The position numbers and the translations under genes were made by a program. A stretch of 28,188 nt of DNA, taken from contig DASYUM010000008.1 of NCBI GenBank assembly GCA_036001225.1, positions 1-28,188 of the forward strand. The letters run 5' to 3'. Shown here piece after piece: positions 5,901-13,324 of this stretch; position 1 is the first letter of the stretch, and each line of letters starts with the position of its first letter. The notes under the pieces are model-generated. The model saw only the letters and a program-made list of their open reading frames with translations, was not told where the DNA came from and did no database searches. This DNA comes from DASYUM01 sp036001225 (GTDB lineage Bacteria; Methylomirabilota; Methylomirabilia; Rokubacteriales; DASRDR01).

Positions 5901-7301
5901 CTACCGTCCCAGGGCCGCGAGCATCTCCTCGACGGAGGTGAACTTGATCCGGGGGCGGCCGGCGGCCCGGCCGCGGGCCACCTCCAGGGCGTCGAGGCGG
6001 CGCCAGTCGGCGTAGGAGACGTAGTTCGGCTGGCGCCGGCTGACGACGGCCTCGGCGGCGCCCACCTCGGGGGCGGCCGGGTCGAGGATCGCGCGGCGGG
6101 CCAGGTCCTCGACCATGCAGGCTACCGTCTCCGCCGCGTCCGGCTTGTTGGTGCCGATGACGCCCGTGGGCCCGCGCTTGATCCAGCCGGCCGCGTACTC
6201 GCCGACGACCGCTTCTTGGGTGGCCGGGTCCACGACCCGCCCTTTCTCGTTGAGGACCACGCCCCACTTGTCGTGGAACGGCACGCCCGGGAGCGGGACC
6301 CCGCGGTAGCCCACCGAGCGGAAGACGAGGCCCACCGGGAGCTCCTCGAACCGGTCGGTGGCCCGGGCCTGCAGGGTCCCGGCGGGCGTGGCGTACAGCT
6401 CGTTCCGGCAGAGCCGGATCGCGCGGACGTGGCCGGCGGCGTCGCCGTAGAGCTCGACCGGCGACACCAGGAATCGCACGGTGAGGAGCTTGGACTTGCC
6501 GGTCACCTTCCGCAGCGCGTAGCCCTGGAGGATCTCGACCTTCTTCCTCGTGACCCGGTCCTGCGTGCGTTCGAGGTCGGCCCGGCTGAGCGGGTCCAGT
6601 TCGGCTTCCTCGGGTGGGACGGTGATGGCGGCATCGGCCAGCTCGCCCAGCTCCTTGATCTCGGGGTTGGTGAAGGCGGCCTGGGCCGGTCCCCGCCGGC
6701 CCAGCAGGTAGACCTCGCGAACCCGGCTGGCCCGCAGCGCCTCCAGCGCGTAGTCGGCGATGTCGGTGGCCGCGAGCTCCTCGCCGCTCCGGCAGAGGAT
6801 GCGGGCGACGTCCACCGCCACGTTGCCGACCCCGACCACCGCCACCCGCTCCTGGGTGAGATCGAAGCGGTAATCTCGGTAATCGGGATGGCCGTTGTAC
6901 CAGGCGACGAACTCGGTCGCCGGGTGGCTGCCCACCAGGTCCTCACCCGGGATGCCCATGCGTCGGTCGGTCTGGGCGCCGGTCGTGAAGACGAGCTGGT
7001 GGTAATGGGCGCGCAGCTCGTCGAGCGTCAGCGCCTTGCCGAAGTCCACGTTGCCGTAGAAGCGGAAGCGCGGGTGGGCGGCCGTCTTGTCGAAGGCGGC
7101 GGTGACCGACTTGATCTTCTGGTGATCGGGGGCGACCCCGAAGCGCACCAGCCCGAACGGGGTGGGCAGTCGGTCGAACATGTCCACCTCGGCCACCAGG
7201 CCGGGCTGGCGGAAGAGGTGGTCGGCCGTGTAGTAGCCGGCGGGGCCCGCCCCGATGATCGCGACCCGGAGCGGGCGCGCCTCAGTGCCGGGCGTGGGCA
7301 T
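5901..7301 (-). CDS. FprA-type ferredoxin/adrenodoxin-NADP+ reductase
   Basis: A 466-residue FAD- and NADPH-binding flavoprotein of the adrenodoxin reductase / mycobacterial FprA family. It has an N-terminal FAD Rossmann motif (IIGAGPAGYYTADHL, residues 15-29), the family signature PTPFGLVRFGVAPDH, a second dinucleotide motif for NADPH (VVGVGNVAVDVARIL), the GRRGPAQAAFTNPEIKEL block, and the C-terminal WIKRGPTGVIGTNKPDA typical of the group. It passes electrons from NADPH to ferredoxin, or the reverse. No ferredoxin gene is adjacent, so its partner is elsewhere. It follows the CBS gene by 24 bp on the same strand and probably shares its transcript. The MPTPGTEARPLRVAII start agrees with family length. 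Confidence 0.92.
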   Translation of the reverse strand: MPTPGTEARPLRVAIIGAGPAGYYTADHLFRQPGLVAEVDMFDRLPTPFGLVRFGVAPDHQKIKSVTAAFDKTAAHPRFRFYGNVDFGKALTLDELRAHYHQLVFTTGAQTDRRMGIPGEDLVGSHPATEFVAWYNGHPDYRDYRFDLTQERVAVVGVGNVAVDVARILCRSGEELAATDIADYALEALRASRVREVYLLGRRGPAQAAFTNPEIKELGELADAAITVPPEEAELDPLSRADLERTQDRVTRKKVEILQGYALRKVTGKSKLLTVRFLVSPVELYGDAAGHVRAIRLCRNELYATPAGTLQARATDRFEELPVGLVFRSVGYRGVPLPGVPFHDKWGVVLNEKGRVVDPATQEAVVGEYAAGWIKRGPTGVIGTNKPDAAETVACMVEDLARRAILDPAAPEVGAAEAVVSRRQPNYVSYADWRRLDALEVARGRAAGRPRIKFTSVEEMLAALGR

Positions 7302-7325
7302 TGGTGGGGGGCGGGGCGAACGGGC

Positions 7326-7760
7326 TCAGGCCGGGTGATCGGCGATCTGCGTCTGGAGCGTGTCCACCAACCCTTCGTACTGGTCCCGCTGCGCCTTCAC
7401 GATGTCGCCGATGGAAACGATGCCGACCAGCCGGCCCTTCTCGACGACCGGCAGATGTCGGATGCGCTTCTCGGTCATGGTGTGGCCGACCGATTTCAGG
7501 TCGTCCTCGGGCACACCGACGATGACATTCCGGGTCATCAGCTCGGCGACCGTCCGACCGAAGACCTGCTCGTTGCGCGCCGCCGCCCGCACGATGTCGC
7601 GCTCGGAGAGGATTCCCACCGGGCGCTGGGCGTCGTCCACCGCAACGAGGGCCCCGATGTTGTGCTCGGCGAGGAGGGCCAGCGCCTGGCGGACCGAGTG
7701 CTGGGGACCGATGGTCACGACCTTCACGCCCTTCTGGGCCAGGACATTCGCGATGTTCAT
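7326..7760 (-). CDS. CBS-domain pair protein
   Basis: A 144-residue protein made of two tandem CBS domains (about residues 8-65 and 75-135), with the repeated ILSERDIVRAAA and IVSIGDIVKAQ turns and the MTEKRIRHLPVVEKGRLVG segment. CBS pairs sense adenine nucleotides such as AMP, ATP or S-adenosylmethionine. Stand-alone ones often regulate partner proteins or bind nucleic acid; no partner can be inferred here. I start at the ATG at 7760 (MNIANVLAQKG), preceded by GGAGG about eight bases upstream; a longer start at 7826 would add low-complexity residues. It leads the fprA transcript and is divergent from the CoA-transferase pair. Confidence 0.88.
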   Translation of the reverse strand: MNIANVLAQKGVKVVTIGPQHSVRQALALLAEHNIGALVAVDDAQRPVGILSERDIVRAAARNEQVFGRTVAELMTRNVIVGVPEDDLKSVGHTMTEKRIRHLPVVEKGRLVGIVSIGDIVKAQRDQYEGLVDTLQTQIADHPA

Positions 7761-7907
7761 GGCTGTGCCTCCGTCGCGGGCCCGGGACCGTCGACCGACC
7801 CGGGCCACGCTTCGTCCGCCCCTCATTGTGCCCCCCTCATCTTGCGCCCGAACCGGTCGGGCTCGTCAAGAGCCGGCTCTGGACCCGCCGATCGGCGGAC
7901 TCCACGA

Positions 7908-7936
7908 TTGTCTGGGCCACCCCGATCTGCTAGGGT
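7908..7936 (+). promoter_or_regulatory. Sigma70-like promoter of the CoA-transferase pair
   Basis: TTGTCT (7908-7913), a 17-base spacer ending in TGC (extended -10), then TAGGGT (7931-7936). The ATG of the first CoA-transferase is only six bases after the -10, and there is no ribosome binding site, so the transcript would begin at or very near the start codon (leaderless). Confidence 0.5.
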
Positions 7937-7942
7937 CTCCCC

Positions 7943-9274
7943 ATGGCCGAGGCCGAGTATTTCCGCTGGACGGCCGAGCTGTTCGACCGCGCGAAGATCT
8001 TCGACAAGCCCGAAGCGCTGGCGGGCATCCGCATCCTCGAGCTGACCACGCTGATCCTCGGCCCCTCCACTGCCGACTTCCTCGGCGAGTTCGGGGCCGA
8101 GGTGATCAAGGTCGAGCTCCCGCCGGCCGGCGACACGATGCGCTACGTGACCCCGCGGGGGACGTTCTGGAAGAATGCCTCGCTCGGCTTCTTCCCCGAG
8201 AACCACTCCAAGTACCACGTCGGCATCGACCTCCACAAAGAAGACGGCAAGGCGCTCTTCAAGCAGCTCGCCGCCCGGGCCGACGTCATGGTCGAGAACT
8301 TCCGGGCGGGGACGCTGGACCGGTGGGGGATCGGCTACCGCGACCTCTCCGCGCTGAACCCCCGACTGATCTACGTCGCCAACTCCGGCTTCGGCCAGTG
8401 GGGGCCGTTCGCGCTCGGCCGCGCCTCCTACGACGCGGTCGCTCAGACCGTCTCCGGCATGATCGGCATCACCGGCTTTCCCGGCCGGCCGCCGATCACC
8501 TGCGGCATCTTCATCGGCGACTGGTTCGGGGCGCTGATGGCGGCCACCGCCGCGCTGGTCGCGCTGCACCACCGCCGCCGGACCGGCCAGGGGCAATTCA
8601 TCGACTACGCGCAGTCGGAGGGACTGATCCGCTCGCTGGACTGGACGTGGGTGTGGGCCGGCCTCACCGGCGAGGACCGGGCGCCGGCGGGCAACCGCGA
8701 CCGGGCGCTCGGCGCCTCCGACATCGTCCGCTGCCGGGACGGGTTCGTGGCCATCGCGGCCGTCACCGACGCCGAGTTCCGCGGCCTCTGCGCCGCCATC
8801 GGCAGCCCGGGTCTGGCCGAGGACCCGCAGTTCGCCACGCTGGCGGCGCGGCTCGAGCCCGCCCACGCCGACGCGGTGCTTCGCCGCGTGCGCGAGTGGG
8901 CCGCCGACCTGACCCGGGCCGACCTGGAGGCGCTCGGCGAGAAGCACGGCTTCGCCGCCGCCCGGGTGGCCAGCGCCGCCGATCGCTACGACGACCCGCA
9001 CCTGCGGGCCCGGGGCGCCGTGTGGGCATACGAGGATGGGCTCTACGGGCCCATGGTCGAGCAGGGCCCGGCCCCCAAGCTCTCGGCGACGCCGGGGCGC
9101 ATCCGATGGGCGGCCCGACCGGTCGGCTGGCACAACGAGCACGTCTTCCGGACGATCCTCGGGCTGTCGCCGTCCGAGATCCAGGCCCTCGAGAGCCGGG
9201 GCGTCGTCGGCCACTGGGCGGATCGAGTGGGCGCGAAGCCGCCGGACGGCGCGACGCCTGGAGCCTCGCCGTGA
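7943..9274 (+). CDS. CaiB/BaiF (class III) CoA-transferase, catalytic subunit candidate
   Basis: A 443-residue class III CoA-transferase. It has the N-terminal GIRILELTTLILGPSTADFL and FGAEVIKVELP nucleotide-type fold, ADVMVENFRAGTLDRWGIGY, and ASYDAVAQTVSGMIG. GIFIGDWFGALMA follows, where Asp193 aligns with the catalytic Asp of formyl-CoA transferase and its relatives. That Asp forms the acyl-anhydride/thioester intermediates while CoA moves between carboxylic acids. RRTGQGQFIDYAQSE and the C-terminal KLSATPGRIRWAARPVG are also typical. It overlaps the next gene by 4 bp (GTGA, 9271-9274), and that gene is a same-length homologue lacking the Asp, so the two may form one heteromeric enzyme. 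Substrates are unknown. Confidence 0.9.
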   Translation: MAEAEYFRWTAELFDRAKIFDKPEALAGIRILELTTLILGPSTADFLGEFGAEVIKVELPPAGDTMRYVTPRGTFWKNASLGFFPENHSKYHVGIDLHKEDGKALFKQLAARADVMVENFRAGTLDRWGIGYRDLSALNPRLIYVANSGFGQWGPFALGRASYDAVAQTVSGMIGITGFPGRPPITCGIFIGDWFGALMAATAALVALHHRRRTGQGQFIDYAQSEGLIRSLDWTWVWAGLTGEDRAPAGNRDRALGASDIVRCRDGFVAIAAVTDAEFRGLCAAIGSPGLAEDPQFATLAARLEPAHADAVLRRVREWAADLTRADLEALGEKHGFAAARVASAADRYDDPHLRARGAVWAYEDGLYGPMVEQGPAPKLSATPGRIRWAARPVGWHNEHVFRTILGLSPSEIQALESRGVVGHWADRVGAKPPDGATPGASP

Positions 9275-10602
9275 CGCGGCCGGCGCCCGATCCCACGCTC
9301 CCCTGGCCGGAGTACGCGAAGGCGCTCACCGACCCCGCCCGGGCCCGCGAGCGGCCGGAGGCCCTCGACGACCTGCTGGTCCTCGACTGCTCGCAGGCGA
9401 ACTTCGCCGGCCTGTTCGCATCGTCCATCCTGGCCGAGTTCGGGGCGACCGTGATCCGCATCGAGCCGCCGGGGGGCGACCCCGCCCGCGCGTTCTCGCC
9501 CGAGGGCCGGCGGCACCGCGACACCGGGCTCGCCTACCTGGTCGAGGGGCGGAACAAGCACCACGTCACGCTGGACCTCGACCACGCTGAAGGACGTCTG
9601 CTGTTGCGGCGCCTGGCCGCCAAGGCCGACGTCCTCATCGAGACGTTCCGCCCCGGGGTGATGGACGGCTGGGGGCTCGGCTACCGCCAGCTCCGGCAGC
9701 TCAACTCGCGCCTCGTCTACGTCGCCCTCGCGACCTACGGGCAGTTCGGGCCGCGGGCGGCCTCACCGATCCCCGACCACGACGTCACCACCCAGGCCCT
9801 CTCCGGCGTCGCCCACATCACCGGCGAGCCGGAAGGGCCCGACGGCGCGCAGCCGTGGGCGATGCCGACCCGGCAGGGGTCGTGGGCGGGGTGGTACATG
9901 GGCGGCGGGTGGGCGGCCTTCGCGGCGCTGGCCGCGCTCGCCTGGCGGGCGACGTCGGGCGAGGGCCAGTTCTGCGACGTGTCACCGGCCGAGGGCGAGA
10001 TGCGGATGAGCGATTACGGCGTCCACTGGTACCACTCCCACCGGCAGGTGTGGGAACGGACGGGCGCCTTCAACATCTCGGTCTTCCCCTACACGCTGAT
10101 CAAGACGACGGACGCCTACTCGTTCATCGCCGGGTTCTCGGACGCCAACTGGACGGGCCTCACCAACATCATGGGGCGGCCCGAGCTGAAGGAGCGCTTC
10201 CCGACCGTGCGCGACCGCACGGCGGCCGACAAGCAGCCGGAGATCCACCGGGAGCTGGAGGCGTGGTCGCACGACCTGACCTCCCAGGACGTGCTCGATC
10301 GGGTGATGGACTACATGCTGAACAAGCGCGGGCCGGGGACGGTGGCGACGGCACGGGTCAACACGCCCAAGGACACGCTGGCCGAGGCGCACTGGTGGGA
10401 GCGCGGCGTCTTCCAGCGGTTCGAGGATCCCCACTACGGCGCGCTCACGCTCCAGGCCCCGCCCTGGAAGATGTCGGCCACGCCGCCGCGGCTCAAGTGG
10501 GCTTGCCGGCCAGTGGGCGCCGACAACGTGGCGATCTACACGCGGTACCTCGGGCTGGGGCCCTCCGAGTTGGCTTCACTCCGTGACCGCGGGATCATCT
10601 AG
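9271..10602 (+). CDS. CaiB/BaiF CoA-transferase homologue without catalytic Asp
   Basis: 443 residues from the GTG at 9271, homologous along its length to the preceding protein: LLVLDCSQANFAGLFASSIL, FGATVIRIEPPGGD, ADVLIETFRPGVMDGWGLGY, HDVTTQALSG, GEGQFCDVSPAEGE, and a C-terminal WKMSATPPRLKWACRPVG. Where the first protein has GDWFGAL, this one reads GSWAGWYMGGG; counting back from the shared G-x-G-Q-F block, the catalytic Asp position is Trp208. The long W/Y-rich central stretch (HWYHSHRQVW) is also unusual. It is therefore probably not an independent CoA-transferase, but a structural or substrate-binding partner of the upstream subunit, or an enzyme with other chemistry. A strong hairpin follows five bases after its stop. 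Confidence 0.87.
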   Translation: MTRPAPDPTLPWPEYAKALTDPARARERPEALDDLLVLDCSQANFAGLFASSILAEFGATVIRIEPPGGDPARAFSPEGRRHRDTGLAYLVEGRNKHHVTLDLDHAEGRLLLRRLAAKADVLIETFRPGVMDGWGLGYRQLRQLNSRLVYVALATYGQFGPRAASPIPDHDVTTQALSGVAHITGEPEGPDGAQPWAMPTRQGSWAGWYMGGGWAAFAALAALAWRATSGEGQFCDVSPAEGEMRMSDYGVHWYHSHRQVWERTGAFNISVFPYTLIKTTDAYSFIAGFSDANWTGLTNIMGRPELKERFPTVRDRTAADKQPEIHRELEAWSHDLTSQDVLDRVMDYMLNKRGPGTVATARVNTPKDTLAEAHWWERGVFQRFEDPHYGALTLQAPPWKMSATPPRLKWACRPVGADNVAIYTRYLGLGPSELASLRDRGII

Positions 10603-10607
10603 CTCAT

Positions 10608-10634
10608 GGGAGGGGGCCTCGACGGCCCCCTCCC
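10608..10634 (+). terminator. Hairpin terminator after the CoA-transferase pair
   Basis: A perfect 11-bp inverted repeat, GGGAGGGGGCC (10608-10618), loop TCGAC, then its complement (10624-10634), starting five bases after the TAG at 10600-10602. There is no T-run, as is common in GC-rich genomes, so termination strength is uncertain. Confidence 0.6.
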
Positions 10635-10759
10635 AGCCTCCCCCAAGAGGCTGGCGGCGGCCAAGCCGCCGCTCGGCGCGGACCGCTACGTGGGTGCGGT
10701 TCAGCCCTCACGCGGCGCGCGGTTATCCCCGATAGGTTCCTAGCGCCAAGGAGTCCCTC

Positions 10760-11251
10760 ATGCTCACCATGGACGAGGTCGCCAAGCAACCCCTCGAGGA
10801 GCGCCTGCGCCGCATGGCTCGCACGGCGGATGACCTGGCGGCGGCGATCGCCGGCCAGCCCGAGTCGGTCCTGGCCCGCCGGCCCGACGCCAAGAACTGG
10901 GCGGCCAAGGAGGTCGTCTGCCACCTCCGCGACGCCGAGGAGTTGTTCATGGACCGCTTCCAGACGATCGCGGCCGTGGACGAGCCCAGGCTCTTCCCGC
11001 CCACGCCCGACCGCTGGGCCGAGGAGCGGCAGTACTTGCGGAACGACGCCGCCGAGGCGCTGCGCCACTTCCGCCAGCGGCGCGAGGAGTCGTTGGCCTA
11101 TCTGCGGGGGCTGCCGCCGGAGGGGTGGCCGCGGGGCGGCGTCCATCCGGCCCGCGGCCGCCTCACCGTCGGCGACTTCGTGACCCTCATGGCCTGGCAC
11201 GACGACAACCACCTCGAGCAGCTCGAGCGCGCCCTCCGCGGGGAGGCCTAG
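10760..11251 (+). CDS. DinB-like metal-dependent protein
   Basis: A 163-residue four-helix protein of the DinB/YfiT superfamily. The three metal-binding histidines are visible: His55 (VVCHLRDAEELF) and His147/His151 (AWHDDNHLEQLER). WAAKEVVCHLRDAEE and a Trp-rich loop before the last helix (LTVGDFVTLMAW) are typical. Members include thiol S-transferases (bacillithiol, mycothiol) and damage-inducible proteins; the function of most, including this one, is unknown. An AAGGAG ribosome binding site lies just upstream (about 10748-10753). It seems monocistronic, with a hairpin on either side. Confidence 0.85.
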   Translation: MLTMDEVAKQPLEERLRRMARTADDLAAAIAGQPESVLARRPDAKNWAAKEVVCHLRDAEELFMDRFQTIAAVDEPRLFPPTPDRWAEERQYLRNDAAEALRHFRQRREESLAYLRGLPPEGWPRGGVHPARGRLTVGDFVTLMAWHDDNHLEQLERALRGEA

Positions 11252-11264
11252 CCGCCGCCCCCGA

Positions 11265-11281
11265 GCCCGCGCACCGCGGGC
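11265..11281 (+). terminator. Short GC hairpin after the DinB gene
   Basis: GCCCGCG-CAC-CGCGGGC, a perfect 7-bp stem with a 3-base loop, beginning 13 bases after the DinB stop. There is no T-run. It is a plausible terminator separating this gene from the toxin-antitoxin pair. Confidence 0.4.
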
Positions 11282-11323
11282 CACCCGGCACCGTGCCTCG
11301 CGGGACTCGGTCTGTCGGTCGAT

Positions 11324-11356
11324 ACCATATGTATGGTAGTATGGTGGCCATATGGT
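11324..11356. promoter_or_regulatory. Operator-like TATGGT/ACCATA repeats at the antitoxin start
   Basis: An unusually AT-rich island. ACCATA (11324-11329) and TATGGT (11332-11337) form an inverted repeat with a 2-base centre. Two more TATGGT copies follow at 11340-11345 and 11351-11356, the last overlapping the ATG of the ribbon-helix-helix gene. Short repeated half-sites of this kind are what RHH antitoxins bind to repress their own operon, so this is the likely autoregulatory operator and may also contain the promoter. Confidence 0.5.
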
Positions 11357-11639
11357 CAAGGTGACGTTCACGCTCGATGAAGCCACCGTCCACCAGCTTC
11401 GCCGGACCGCCGCGCGCGCCCGGAAGCCACAGAGCCAGGTAGTTCGGGAGGCGATCGGGGAGTACGCGGCCCGCGCCGACAAGCTCAGCGAGGATGAGCG
11501 CCGACGCATGCTCGCCACGCTCGACCGCGCGATACGGCGACCCCCGTCCCGGGCTGCCGCCGCGGTCGACGCCGAGTTGCGCGAGATCAGAGCGGCGCGC
11601 CGGCGTTGGGGCCGTCGGTCGGCGCCCCGCACCGGGTGA
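11352..11639 (+). CDS. Ribbon-helix-helix antitoxin (VapB-type)
   Basis: A 95-residue protein with an N-terminal ribbon-helix-helix DNA-binding domain (MVKVTFTLDEATVHQLRRTAARARKP, then QSQVVREAIGEYA, residues 1-45) and a basic, helical C-terminus that would wrap the toxin. It overlaps the downstream PIN-domain gene by 4 bp (GTGA, 11636-11639), the classic antitoxin-first arrangement. RHH antitoxins neutralise the toxin directly and repress the operon; the repeat cluster over the start codon fits this. It belongs to the CopG/Arc-like group used by many VapBC systems. Confidence 0.82.
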   Translation: MVKVTFTLDEATVHQLRRTAARARKPQSQVVREAIGEYAARADKLSEDERRRMLATLDRAIRRPPSRAAAAVDAELREIRAARRRWGRRSAPRTG

Positions 11640-12022
11640 TTCACCTCGACACATCGGTCCTCGTCGACGCGCTGACCGGTACCCGGCGCTCGGCCGCCGC
11701 GCTGCGCCGCGCCGTCGAGCAGGGCGAGCGAGTCGCGGTCTCGGCGCTCGTGCTCTACGAATGGCTGCGAGGACCGCGGGTCGAGGCCGAGATTGCGGAT
11801 CAGGCGGAGCTACTCCCGCCCGAGCAGACGGTGCCCTTCGGGGCTCGCGAGGCGGCGCTGGCCGCCCAGCTCTACCGGTCGGTGCCACGCGCCCGACAGC
11901 GTGAGTTCGACCTCGCCGTCGCGGCCTGCGCGCTGAGCCACGAGGCCGTCTTCTGGACACTGAACCCAGGGGATTTTCGAGACGTCCCCGGGCTCTCGCT
12001 CTACCGTCCCGGCCCGCGCTGA
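11636..12022 (+). CDS. PIN-domain toxin (VapC-type ribonuclease)
   Basis: A 128-residue PIN-domain protein from the GTG at 11636, which overlaps the antitoxin stop and gives the usual VIHLDTSVLVDAL opening. The acidic metal-site residues are present: Asp5 (LDTS), Glu42 (YEWLRGP), Asp92 (REFDLAVAA) and Asp113 (LNPGDF). VapC toxins are Mg-dependent RNases that cut tRNA or rRNA. With the RHH gene it forms a complete type II toxin-antitoxin pair, apparently intact. It converges on the tenA-like gene with 16 bases between the two stops. Confidence 0.88.
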   Translation: MIHLDTSVLVDALTGTRRSAAALRRAVEQGERVAVSALVLYEWLRGPRVEAEIADQAELLPPEQTVPFGAREAALAAQLYRSVPRARQREFDLAVAACALSHEAVFWTLNPGDFRDVPGLSLYRPGPR

Positions 12023-12038
12023 GCCAGTCGCGGAGCGC

Positions 12039-12710
12039 TCAGACGGGCCAGGTCTCCCGGCGCCAGGCCATCTCCCAGAAAAGGTACTCGTAGCGGCTGG
12101 AGGTGAGGAAGGCCTCCTCGATCCGCCGCCGCTGGGCCTCGGGCACGCCGGCGGCCAGGCGATCCATCAGCTCGCGGCACCACTCGGCCAGCGCGACGAA
12201 TTGGGGATCGGCGTACATCTCGATCCACTTCGCGTAGCGCGGCTCGGCCGGCAGCCCCCGCGCCTTCAGGGCCAGGCCGATCTCGGCGAACCCCCACAGG
12301 CAGGGCAGGAGGGCCGCCGCCAGCTCGGCGACGTCACCGGTGGCGGCGACCCGAATGAGGAAATCGGTGTAAGCGCGGGTCGTGGGGGCCATCGGCTCCC
12401 GCTCCAGCTCGGCCGCCGAGATCCCGAACTCGCGAGCGTAGGCCCGATGGAGGTCCATCTCGGTGCGGGCGGTGGCCTGCAGGAGGTCGGCGAAGCGGGC
12501 CAGGGTCTCGAGGTCGGGCGCGCGGGCGGCGGCGAGTCCGAAGAGCCGGCAGTACTCGATGAGGAAGCGGTAGTCCTGGCGGACCCAGTGCTCGAACCGC
12601 TCGACGTCGAGGCTGCCGTCGCCCAGGCCGCGGACGAACGGGTGCTCGTGCTGGGCGCGCCAGATGGGATCGGCCAGCGCGCGCAGTGCGTCGGTGGGAC
12701 GCGCGCCCAT
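12039..12710 (-). CDS. tenA: TenA-family thiaminase II / aminopyrimidine aminohydrolase
   Basis: A 223-residue all-helical TenA protein. The three catalytic positions of B. subtilis TenA (Asp44, Cys135, Glu205) have clear counterparts: Asp46 in HWVRQDYRFL, Cys137 in ALLPCLWGFAEIG, and Glu213 in YLFWEMAW. Such enzymes hydrolyse aminomethyl-pyrimidine salvaged from degraded thiamine, or thiamine itself. I chose the ATG at 12710 because it gives the family length and leaves a 17-bp gap after ubiX; a start at 12779 would run into the ubiX gene. No other thiamine gene is near, so it appears to be a salvage gene carried at the end of the ligase-ubiX transcript. Confidence 0.87.
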   Translation of the reverse strand: MGARPTDALRALADPIWRAQHEHPFVRGLGDGSLDVERFEHWVRQDYRFLIEYCRLFGLAAARAPDLETLARFADLLQATARTEMDLHRAYAREFGISAAELEREPMAPTTRAYTDFLIRVAATGDVAELAAALLPCLWGFAEIGLALKARGLPAEPRYAKWIEMYADPQFVALAEWCRELMDRLAAGVPEAQRRRIEEAFLTSSRYEYLFWEMAWRRETWPV

Positions 12711-12727
12711 GCCGTGGCGAGGCTCGG

Positions 12728-13324
12728 TCAGCCGGCAGGCCCGCGCTCGCGCGAGCGCGGGCGGGCGCGGCCCGTCCACTCCTTCACCAGCGTGTGGGCG
12801 ATGCCGAAGCGGTCGAGGACGCGCCCCACCGTGTGGTTGACGAGGTCGTCCACGGTGCGGGGGCGCGGGTAGAAGGCGGGCATCGGGGGCAGGATCACCC
12901 CGCCCATCTCGGCCAGCGCCACCATGCGGCGGAGGTCACCCAGGTGGAGCGGCGTCTCCGGCGGCATGACCACCAGCGGGCGGCCCTCCTTCAGCGTGAC
13001 GTCGCCGGCCCGCGTGATGAGACTGCCGGTGTGGCCGGCGGCGAGGGCCGCCAGCGTCCGGCTGCCGCACGGCGCGATGACCATCCCGCCCGTCCGGAAG
13101 GCGCCACTCGCCAGGGCGGCGCCGATGTCGCGGTTGTCGTAGCTGCGGCGGGCGAGCGCCTCCACGGCCTCGACGGTGTAGTCGGTCTCCCCGGGGATCA
13201 GCCGCCGGGCGGCGCGGCTCACGATCAGGTGGGTCTCGACCTCCCCGACGCCCTTCAGCACCTCGAGGAGACGGATTCCGTAGACGACCCCGGTCGCGCC
13301 GGTGATCCCGACGACCAATCTCAC
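12728..13324 (-). CDS. ubiX: UbiX flavin prenyltransferase
   Basis: A 198-residue UbiX/Pad1 protein. It has the N-terminal FMN-binding GITGATGVVYGIRLL, IAPCGSRTLAALAAGHTGSLITRAGDVTLKEGRPLVVM (read in parts), PPETPLHLGDLRRM and the C-terminal MPAFYPRPRTVDDLVNHTVGRVLD. UbiX joins dimethylallyl phosphate to reduced FMN to make prenylated FMN, the cofactor of UbiD decarboxylases. A UbiD gene lies 2.3 kb upstream on the same strand. The GTG start (13324) overlaps the acyl-CoA ligase stop by 4 bp. The last 15 residues (GRARPRSRERGPAG) form a basic tail beyond the normal domain. Confidence 0.93.
   Translation of the reverse strand: MRLVVGITGATGVVYGIRLLEVLKGVGEVETHLIVSRAARRLIPGETDYTVEAVEALARRSYDNRDIGAALASGAFRTGGMVIAPCGSRTLAALAAGHTGSLITRAGDVTLKEGRPLVVMPPETPLHLGDLRRMVALAEMGGVILPPMPAFYPRPRTVDDLVNHTVGRVLDRFGIAHTLVKEWTGRARPRSRERGPAG

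Noticed and set aside
5823..8045. Plus-strand 740-codon frame across FprA and CBS genes
   Set aside because: Antisense shadow; it runs through the divergent promoter region and has no motif.
7360..9270. The long 5' part of the frame that ends in the second CoA-transferase
   Set aside because: Only the part from the GTG at 9271 matches the family; upstream it is out of frame with the first CoA-transferase and antisense to the CBS gene.
12032..12039. GAGCGCTC palindrome between the PIN and TenA stops as a shared terminator
   Set aside because: Only 8 bp with no loop; too short to form a hairpin terminator.
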